From assembly GCF_036174265.1 (NCBI RefSeq), contig NZ_CP108055.1, forward strand, positions 4,588,001 to 4,652,000: a stretch of 64,000 nucleotides of DNA, written 5' to 3'. This stretch comes from Streptomyces sp. NBC_00285 (lineage in GTDB: Bacteria; Actinomycetota; Actinomycetes; Streptomycetales; Streptomycetaceae). Under the pieces are notes generated by a model. That model was not told where the DNA came from. It did not search any database and saw nothing but the letters and a program-made list of their open reading frames with translations. The position numbers were made by a program, and so were the translations under genes. Shown here piece after piece: positions 58,303 to 64,000 of the stretch. Each line of letters starts with the position of its first letter. The first letter of the stretch is position 1.

Positions 58303-59691
58303 TCATCCGTGCAGGCGGGCCCCGCAGTGCGGCCACGGGCTCGACCCGCGCCTTACGTACAGCTTCTTCGCGCGGAACGTCTGTTCCGCCGCCGGTGCGT
58401 CCTGGGGGCGGCCCGAGCCGCCGAGGCCCTGCCAGGTTCTCGTGTCGAACTGGTACAGACCGCCGTACGTCCCGGAGGGGTCCAGCGCGTCGGGGCGCCC
58501 TCCGGACTCGCACACGGCGAGGCCCTGCCAGTCCAGTTGGTCGGCTCCCTGCACGGACGTGGGCATCGGCTTCGTCCCGACCTTCACGATCTGTTCGCGG
58601 GGCTCCCGGACCACCTCGGTGCGGATCCGCCGCGGCTTCTGCTTCACGCCGTTGACGGTCCGCAGGGAGTACGTGACCCGCCGTACCCCGGGCACGCCCG
58701 CCTGCTCGACGACCTCCGTGCCCTTGAACACGGAGGGGTCATCCGTGCGCTCCTCGCGGAACGGGATCTGTTCCTCCCGCACTTCCTGGGTCCCAGTGAT
58801 GCGCAGCACCGTGACGGTCTGCCCGTCGCGCGGGAAACTCGCCGCCGGCACCGAGGTGGCGTCCATCCCACTGAGCGTGACCCCGGCCTCCTCGACGACC
58901 TCCCCGACGGTCGCCGCGTTCGTCCGGACCGTCCGGGCCCGGCCGTCGGCCATGACCGTCACGGAACGTTCGGTCCGCACGTCCAGCGCGAGCCCCTCCC
59001 GCCCGATGCGCCGGGAGCGCGAGGTGGACACGTACGCGCCCTCGGCCCGCACGCCCAGCTCTTCGAGCGCCCCTTGCACGGTCTGTGCCGTGGTCCACAC
59101 CTCACGCCGTTGTCCGTCGAGCGTGAGCCGCAGGGGACGTCCGTAGTGCACCGCCACCTCGTCACCGCTGGCGAGGGGGTCGTCGGGCCCGGGCGCGATC
59201 ACGTCGTGCGCTCCCACGGCGACGCCCTCCTCCGCGAGGAGTTCGCTCACGTCGTCCGCGAAGGTGTGGAGTGTGCGCGGCTTTCCGTCGACGGTCAGTT
59301 CGATCGCCTTGTCCTCGGCGACGAACGCGGTGGTGCCGCCCGCGAGGAAGGCGACGACGAGCGCCTGGGGAAGCAGGCGACGCATGGCGCTGTCGGGCCG
59401 CTCCGCATACCGCGTCCTGCGCCGGCGCGCGGCCCGCCCCGCCTCGGGGCGCGCTTCCGGGACGGGCTGACGCGGGAACGTCGGCTCCGGCGCCTCGTAG
59501 GCGGGCCGGTAGGTGTCCTCGTACGGCGGTGCCGTGTACACGCCGTAGACGAGGGTCTCCGCGGTGGGCGGGCCGGCGGAGGGCGCGTCGAAACCGCCGT
59601 ACGCCTGTGTTCCGTACGGCTCGGTCGGGCCGTACGGGTCATACGGCTCGTAGGTCTCGTACGTCTCGTACTGCGACTGCGAGTTGCTCAC
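58303..59691 (-). CDS. rpfB: Resuscitation-promoting factor B (DUF348-G5-Rpf)
   Basis: 462 aa. About 100 residues of Tyr/Pro/Glu-rich cytoplasmic N-terminus (YETYEPYDPYGPTEPYG), a TM or uncleaved signal helix (about 107-124), three DUF348 repeats (about 130-285), a G5 domain (about 295-365, EEQIPFREER...VNGVKQKP), and the C-terminal Rpf lytic domain (about 385-462) with VCESGG (catalytic Glu395), TYGGLYQF and paired Cys. Surface-anchored peptidoglycan hydrolase important in regrowth. GTG start at 59691. Sits between tatD and rsmA, the usual actinobacterial context. Confidence 0.95.
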   Translation of the reverse strand: MSNSQSQYETYETYEPYDPYGPTEPYGTQAYGGFDAPSAGPPTAETLVYGVYTAPPYEDTYRPAYEAPEPTFPRQPVPEARPEAGRAARRRRTRYAERPDSAMRRLLPQALVVAFLAGGTTAFVAEDKAIELTVDGKPRTLHTFADDVSELLAEEGVAVGAHDVIAPGPDDPLASGDEVAVHYGRPLRLTLDGQRREVWTTAQTVQGALEELGVRAEGAYVSTSRSRRIGREGLALDVRTERSVTVMADGRARTVRTNAATVGEVVEEAGVTLSGMDATSVPAASFPRDGQTVTVLRITGTQEVREEQIPFREERTDDPSVFKGTEVVEQAGVPGVRRVTYSLRTVNGVKQKPRRIRTEVVREPREQIVKVGTKPMPTSVQGADQLDWQGLAVCESGGRPDALDPSGTYGGLYQFDTRTWQGLGGSGRPQDAPAAEQTFRAKKLYVRRGSSPWPHCGARLHG

Positions 59692-59809
59692 GCCGACACG
59701 CTCCAGGGGCCGAGGGGTCCTGCGGGGTCCGGATCGGGCCCACAGAACCTAGCGGAGCGACCGTCACTCTCCAAAGTGACATGGCTACCCGGAGTTACGT
59801 TCGACGGGG

Positions 59810-60694
59810 TCAGTACCCGAAGGCGCGTGCGGTGTTGGCGGCGAGTGCCGTGGCCAGGGTGTCCTCGTCGATGCCGCGCACGGCGGCCATGGCGCGCACC
59901 GTGACCGGAACGAGATAGGGGGCGTTGGGCCGTCCGCGGTACGGCACCGGCGTCAGGAAGGGCGCGTCGGTCTCCACCAGGAGGAGTTCGAGAGGGGCCA
60001 CGGCGACCGCGTCCCGCAGGTTCTGGGCGTTCTTGAAGGTGACGTTGCCGGCGAAGGACATGAAGTACCCGGCGCGGGCGCAGATCTCCGCCATCTCCGC
60101 GTCGCCGGAGTAGCAGTGGAAGACGGTGCGCTCGGGGGCGCCCTCCTCCTTCAGCACGCGCAGGACGTCCGCGTGGGCGTCGCGGTCGTGGATGACGAGC
60201 GCCTTGCCGTGCCGCTTGGCCATCTCGATGTGGGCGCGGAAGGAGGCCTCCTGCGCCTCCTTGCCCTCGGGCCCGGTGCGGAAGTGGTCGAGGCCGGTCT
60301 CGCCGACGCCTTTGACCTGCGGGAGTGCGGCGAGGCGGTCGATCTCGGCGAGCGCGTCGTCGAGCGCGCCGGTGCCTCCCGCCTTTCGCTCACCCTGCCG
60401 GGACCAGCCGTCGGGGTCGCCGTGGACGATGCGCGGGGCCTCGTTGGGGTGCAGGGCGACGGCGGCGTGGACGGCGTCGTATCGGGCCGCGGTCTGCGCC
60501 GCCCACTGCGAGCCGCGGACGTCGCAGCCGACCTGGACGACCGTGGTCACCCCCACCGACGCGGCTTTCGCGAGCTTCTCCTCCACGGTCCCGTCCTGCA
60601 TGTCCAGGTGGGTGTGGGAGTCGGCGACCGGTACCCGCAGGGGCTCCGGGAGCGGTGGCGCCGCGTTCTTCTCGCGGGGGCTGTTCGAAGGCAT
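59810..60694 (-). CDS. tatD: TatD-family metal-dependent DNase
   Basis: 294 aa TIM-barrel hydrolase. Metal ligands: HTHLD, GETGLDHF, VIHDRDAHAD, FHCYSGD and VETDAPFL. Implicated in DNA end-processing and quality control; conserved upstream of rpfB/rsmA. ATG at 60694. A 7-bp hairpin separates it from the zinc-ribbon gene upstream. Confidence 0.94.
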   Translation of the reverse strand: MPSNSPREKNAAPPLPEPLRVPVADSHTHLDMQDGTVEEKLAKAASVGVTTVVQVGCDVRGSQWAAQTAARYDAVHAAVALHPNEAPRIVHGDPDGWSRQGERKAGGTGALDDALAEIDRLAALPQVKGVGETGLDHFRTGPEGKEAQEASFRAHIEMAKRHGKALVIHDRDAHADVLRVLKEEGAPERTVFHCYSGDAEMAEICARAGYFMSFAGNVTFKNAQNLRDAVAVAPLELLLVETDAPFLTPVPYRGRPNAPYLVPVTVRAMAAVRGIDEDTLATALAANTARAFGY

Positions 60695-60720
60695 GCCCCG
60701 ATCCTACGAAAGGGGCATGC

Positions 60721-60741
60721 CCGCCCTGCGGCGGAGGGCGG
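60721..60741 (-). terminator. Hairpin at the end of the zinc-ribbon gene
   Basis: CCGCCCT (60721-60727) / AGGGCGG (60735-60741), 7-nt loop, directly abutting the stop codon at 60742. May reduce read-through into tatD. Confidence 0.55.
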
Positions 60742-61131
60742 TCAGCTCGCCTTGCGCTGGAAGACGTGCAGGAGGTCGGACAGATGCCAGTGGTGCTGGT
60801 CCACCGAGCCGTCCGCGGCCACCGGCACCTCCACGGGCCCGGCGGGGGGCGTGCGGTGCTGGCGGTGAGCCGCGTCACGGGCGGACGCGACCCGGCCGGG
60901 CCGCATGATCCGCACGACGTGGTTGTCGCAGTTCGCACACGTGGGCCTGGAGAGCGGGGAGGGCACGATCTGCCCGCTCACCATGTACTGCACGAATTCG
61001 CGGCCGCCGCCGTCGATGTGGTGCTCGATCTCGTACGACTGCTCCCACCCGTGCCCGCAGCGCATGCAGGCGAAGGAGTAGGACTCGTTGACGACTGCCG
61101 TGGCACCGGGGTGCCCTGCGATCTCGCTCAT
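60742..61131 (-). CDS. Small zinc-ribbon protein of unknown function
   Basis: 129 aa. Two CxxC knuckles (CMRCGH about 22-27 and CANCDN about 64-69) form a rubredoxin-like zinc ribbon, and an internal HHID/HHWH pattern is present. The C-terminal part ends DQHHWHLSDLLHVFQRKAS. No nuclease or HTH domain is seen. ATG at 61131 with AGGAG 6 nt upstream. A 19-bp hairpin lies in its leader. Conserved between tatD and rsmI in related genomes as far as I recall; role unknown. Confidence 0.8.
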   Translation of the reverse strand: MSEIAGHPGATAVVNESYSFACMRCGHGWEQSYEIEHHIDGGGREFVQYMVSGQIVPSPLSRPTCANCDNHVVRIMRPGRVASARDAAHRQHRTPPAGPVEVPVAADGSVDQHHWHLSDLLHVFQRKAS

Positions 61132-61145
61132 GCCAGCTCCTGTGT

Positions 61146-61189
61146 GTCCGCTGGAGTGGAGGACGGGTACGTCCCTCACTCCAGTGGAC
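61146..61189 (-). promoter_or_regulatory. Long hairpin in the leader of the zinc-ribbon gene
   Basis: Positions 61146-61164 pair with 61171-61189 over 19 positions with one mismatch and two possible G-U pairs, 6-nt loop. It lies 14 nt upstream of the start codon, right beside the SD. Nothing else is recognised in the 248-bp gap 61132-61379. Confidence 0.7.
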
Positions 61190-61379
61190 GCCTCCGTGGG
61201 CGGGTACGCGACAGCCCTGTCGAGTGTTGGAGCCGATTTGGGCGTTCCTTGCCAAACCGCCCCGCCACGCCGTGCGGGACTTTGCATTCCGAGGCACCCC
61301 TTTGGCACGCACTTGGGGCGCACGCTCAGAAGATGTGCGCCCTGCTCAGAGGGGGTGTGACCCACCTCATCCGGGCACG

Positions 61380-62237
61380 TCAGGGAGCGGTGTTCTTCGC
61401 CGCGACGACCGCATCGAAAACGACCCGCTTGGGCACTCCCGCCTCCACGGCCACGGCGGCGATCGCCTCCTTGCGGCGCTCCCCCGCCTCCTCCCGCACC
61501 CGCACCCTGCGCACCAGTTCCGCGTCGTCGATCTCCTCGGCGCCCTTCGCGGGCGCCCCCTCGACCACGACGGTGATCTCGCCCCGGACCCCCTCGGCGG
61601 CCCACTCGGCGAGGAAGCCCAGGTCCCCCCGCTTGACCTCCTCGTACGTCTTCGTCAGCTCCCGGCACACGGCCGCCCGCCGCTCCGTCCCGAACACCTC
61701 GGCCATCGCCGCGAGCGTGTCGTCGAGACGGTGCGGGGCCTCGAAGTACACGAGGGTGCGCCGCTCCCCGGCGACCTCCCGCAGCCGCGAGAGCCGCTCG
61801 CCGGCCTTGCGCGGCAGGAACCCCTCGAAGCAGAACCGGTCCACGGGCAGCCCGGACAGCGCGAGCGCGGTGAGCACCGCGGACGGTCCCGGCACCGCGG
61901 TGACCCGGAGGTCCTTCTCGACGGCGGCGGCGACCAGCCGGTAGCCGGGGTCGGACACCGACGGCATCCCGGCGTCCGTGACAAGCAACACACGTGCGCC
62001 GCCGAGGAGTTCCTCGACGAGTTCGGGGGTGCGGGCCGCCTCGTTGCCCTCGAAGTACGACACCACGCGCCCCTTGGGCGTGACGCCCAGCGCCTGGGTC
62101 AGGCGCCGCAGCCGGCGGGTGTCCTCTGCGGCCACGACGTCGGCCCCGGCCAGCTCCTGCGCGAGCCGGGGCGGGGCGTCGGCGACGTCGCCGATGGGGG
62201 TTCCGGCAAGGACCAGGGTTCCGGGCTCAACTGTCAC
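61380..62237 (-). CDS. rsmI: 16S rRNA (cytidine1402-2'-O)-methyltransferase
   Basis: 285 aa tetrapyrrole-methylase-fold enzyme. Family marks: LVLAGTPIGDVADAPPRL, AAEDTRRLRRL, VVSYFEGNEAART, TDAGMPSVSDPGYRLV, VPGPSAVLTALALSGLP and the RsmI-type ELTKTYEEVKRGDLGFL. The C-terminal domain is the usual RsmI HTH-like tail. GTG at 62237. Divergent from pmt, 95 bp between starts. Confidence 0.95.
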   Translation of the reverse strand: MTVEPGTLVLAGTPIGDVADAPPRLAQELAGADVVAAEDTRRLRRLTQALGVTPKGRVVSYFEGNEAARTPELVEELLGGARVLLVTDAGMPSVSDPGYRLVAAAVEKDLRVTAVPGPSAVLTALALSGLPVDRFCFEGFLPRKAGERLSRLREVAGERRTLVYFEAPHRLDDTLAAMAEVFGTERRAAVCRELTKTYEEVKRGDLGFLAEWAAEGVRGEITVVVEGAPAKGAEEIDDAELVRRVRVREEAGERRKEAIAAVAVEAGVPKRVVFDAVVAAKNTAP

Positions 62238-62320
62238 GCGCCCATCCTCCCAGGGTCACCGGATCCGGATGCATCCGCGCCTCTCCCACCCATGCACGGG
62301 ACGCACACAGCGCTGTTCCC

Positions 62321-62332
62321 TACGATGGCGCG
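62321..62332 (+). promoter_or_regulatory. -10 box of a probable leaderless pmt promoter
   Basis: TACGAT at 62321-62326 ends 6 nt before the GTG at 62333, with no SD in between. No clear -35. Confidence 0.45.
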
Positions 62333-64000
62333 GTGACCAGTACCGCGTCCTCCACGGACACCCGGCAGGACCAGGCCCCCCAGGACCGGCGGCCGTCGTG
62401 GCAGCAGAGGCTGCGCCGATTCGGCTACCAGGCCCCGGACGGAAGCGATGTGCGCGAGCGCCTGGTGCCGCCCTATGTCGAGCCCAGCCCGCGGATGTGG
62501 CAGGTCCTGGGCGTGCCCGGGCCGCTCGCCGAGCGCGTCACGCGCTGGTCGGGCTGGCTGGGGCCGCTGCTGGTGACGCTGGTGGCGGGCCTGATGCGGT
62601 TCTGGAACCTGGGCAGCCCGAAGAAGGTGATATTCGACGAGACGTACTACGCGAAGGACGCGTGGGCGCTCGTCCACCGCGGCTTCGAGCTCAGCTGGGG
62701 CAAGAACGTCGACAGCCAGATCCTGTCCAACGGGCACGTCGCGCTGCCGACGGACGCCGCCTATGTGGTGCATCCGCCGGTCGGCAAGTACGTCATCGGG
62801 CTCGGCGAGCTGATGTTCGGGTTCGATCCGTTCGGCTGGCGGTTCATGACGGCGCTGCTCGGCACGCTGTCGGTGCTGATCGTGTGCCGGGTGGGCCGTC
62901 GCCTCTTCCGCTCCACGTTCCTCGGCTGTCTCGCGGGCGCGCTGATGACCGTGGACGGCCTGGCCTTCGTGATGGCGCGGACCGCGCTGCTCGACGGTGT
63001 GCTGATGTTCTTCGTGCTGGCCGCGTTCGCCGCTCTGGTCATCGACCGCGACCGGGCACGGGAGAAACTCGCGGCCGCGCTGCCGGTCGACGCCCACGGG
63101 CTCGTGCGCCCCGACGCGGGGATCGCGGACACACTCCGGCTCGGCTGGCGGCCGTACCGCTGGCTGGCGGGCCTGCTGCTCGGCCTGGCCATGGGCACCA
63201 AGTGGAACGGTCTGTTCTTCCTCATCGCCTTCGGCATCATGACCGTGCTGTGGGACGTCGGCTCCCGCCGGGTCGCGGGGGCGCGGCACCCGTACCAGGC
63301 GGCCCTCAACCACGACGCCGGCATCGCGTTCCTGGCCATGGTGCCGGTCGCGTTCGTCACCTACCTCACCTCGTGGATCGGCTGGATCCTCTCGCCCACG
63401 AACGGCACCGGCGGTTACTACCGCAACTGGGCCGCGACCGACGGCAAGGGCGGCAACTGGACCTTCCTGCCCGACTGGTGGCGCAGCCTGGTCCACTACG
63501 AGCACGAGGTCTACAAGTTCAACGTCGGCCTCTCCTCGCCGCACACCTACATGTCCAACCCGTGGAGCTGGCTCGTCGACGGCCGCCCCGTCTCGTACTT
63601 CTACGAGTCGCCCTCGCCCGGCACCGACGGCTGCCCGGCGGACGCGGGTGCGAAGTGTGCCCGCGAGGTCCTCGCGATCGGCACCCCGCTCCTGTGGTGG
63701 ACGGCCTGCTTCGCGGTCCTCTACGTCCTGTGGCGCTGGTTCTTCCGCCGCGACTGGCGCGCGGGCGCCATCGCCTGCGGCATCGCGGCCGGATACCTGC
63801 CCTGGTTCAACTACCAGGAACGCACGATCTTCTTCTTCTACACGATCGTCTTCCTCCCCTTCCTCTGCCTGGCCGTGGCCATGCTCCTCGGCGCTCTCAT
63901 CGGGCCCCCGCGCGCCACCGAGACCCGCCGCGTGGCAGGCGCGATCGCGGCAGGAGTCCTGGTCCTCCTGATCACGTGGAACTTCATCTATTTCTGGCCC
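62333..64000 (+). CDS. pmt: Polyprenyl-phosphate-mannose:protein O-mannosyltransferase (GT39), 3' end outside the window
   Basis: The open frame from GTG 62333 runs to the window end: 556 codons. After a roughly 70-residue cytoplasmic N-terminus, the first TM helix is followed by the GT39 active-site segment SPKKVIFDETYYAKDAW (Asp-Glu pair). Further marks are VHPPVGKYVIGLGE, a multi-TM core, ALLDGVLMFF, GLAMGTKWNGLFF, and the loop NPWSWLVDGRPVSYFYE. Streptomyces Pmt transfers mannose from a polyprenol donor to secreted proteins, affects antibiotic sensitivity and is the phage phiC31 receptor-glycosylation factor. It is divergent from rsmI. Confidence 0.95.
   Translation, partial: MTSTASSTDTRQDQAPQDRRPSWQQRLRRFGYQAPDGSDVRERLVPPYVEPSPRMWQVLGVPGPLAERVTRWSGWLGPLLVTLVAGLMRFWNLGSPKKVIFDETYYAKDAWALVHRGFELSWGKNVDSQILSNGHVALPTDAAYVVHPPVGKYVIGLGELMFGFDPFGWRFMTALLGTLSVLIVCRVGRRLFRSTFLGCLAGALMTVDGLAFVMARTALLDGVLMFFVLAAFAALVIDRDRAREKLAAALPVDAHGLVRPDAGIADTLRLGWRPYRWLAGLLLGLAMGTKWNGLFFLIAFGIMTVLWDVGSRRVAGARHPYQAALNHDAGIAFLAMVPVAFVTYLTSWIGWILSPTNGTGGYYRNWAATDGKGGNWTFLPDWWRSLVHYEHEVYKFNVGLSSPHTYMSNPWSWLVDGRPVSYFYESPSPGTDGCPADAGAKCAREVLAIGTPLLWWTACFAVLYVLWRWFFRRDWRAGAIACGIAAGYLPWFNYQERTIFFFYTIVFLPFLCLAVAMLLGALIGPPRATETRRVAGAIAAGVLVLLITWNFIYFWP

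Noticed and set aside
61275..61300. A sigma-54-like TTGGCAC...TTGG element
   Set aside because: The spacing is wrong for -24/-12 and Streptomyces lacks sigma-54.

Overview
This is high-GC (about 70-73%) actinobacterial chromosome, and the gene content and order match the conserved core of a Streptomyces chromosome. The order rpfA/rpfC - P450 - mazG - mfd - macB-like ABC - glmU - prs - rplY - pth - ppc - gal operon - ispE - rsmA - rpfB - tatD - rsmI - pmt is, as I remember it, the order of the S. coelicolor SCO3097-SCO3154 interval. GTG and TTG starts, 4-nt ATGA/GTGA overlaps, leaderless promoters and long open antisense frames caused by GC-rich third positions are all typical. I see no IS element, prophage or CRISPR array.

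Layout. 1-1.7 kb: two resuscitation-promoting factor (cell-wall lytic) genes, the first running off the left edge and preceded by a recognisable ydaO-type (c-di-AMP) riboswitch leader. 1.8-8.5 kb: P450, MazG, a SurA-like lipoprotein, a DUF1906 secreted protein, and a Ser/Thr kinase with its membrane-protein partner. 8.6-11 kb: an orphan adenine-methylase-like protein with a DNA-binding N-terminus, an altered catalytic motif and a striking intragenic array of GTGAACAC sites. 11-16.3 kb: lipoproteins, acetyltransferases and regulators. 16.6-24 kb: mfd and a MacB/FtsX ABC transporter. 24-28.5 kb: small genes, an acetate-type symporter operon and a DivIVA-like coiled-coil protein.

28.7-33.6 kb is the most unusual part. 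It is a compact group of polymorphic-toxin-type domains (two deaminase-fold domains and one WHH nuclease-like domain) together with three SUKH immunity domains. Two of the toxin-like domains are fused to SUKH domains in the same polypeptide and the third is paired with a separate SUKH gene. No secretion or delivery module is visible.

33.6-43 kb holds housekeeping genes: an orphan histidine kinase, tRNA-Gln, glmU, prs, rplY, pth and ppc. Strong hairpins flank prs, rplY and ppc. 43-49 kb carries a fatty-acid desaturase/TetR operon with a dyad operator, stress proteins, a methyltransferase/VOC pair divergent from a MarR regulator with a clear 14-bp palindromic operator, and a LuxR response regulator. 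49-53.4 kb is the galTEK operon. Its divergent sodium:galactose-type symporter is a pseudogene here (internal deletion plus frameshift).

53.4-64 kb starts with a nested inverted repeat element and a LuxR-type regulator whose receiver lacks the phosphorylatable Asp. An ABC-F ATPase, ispE, rsmA, rpfB, tatD and a zinc-ribbon gene follow, all on the minus strand. rsmI is divergent from the protein O-mannosyltransferase gene pmt, which runs off the right edge. The window therefore holds three Rpf-type muralytic genes, precursor synthesis for the cell envelope (glmU, ispE) and the glycosylation enzyme Pmt, mixed with DNA repair, translation-quality and sugar-metabolism genes.
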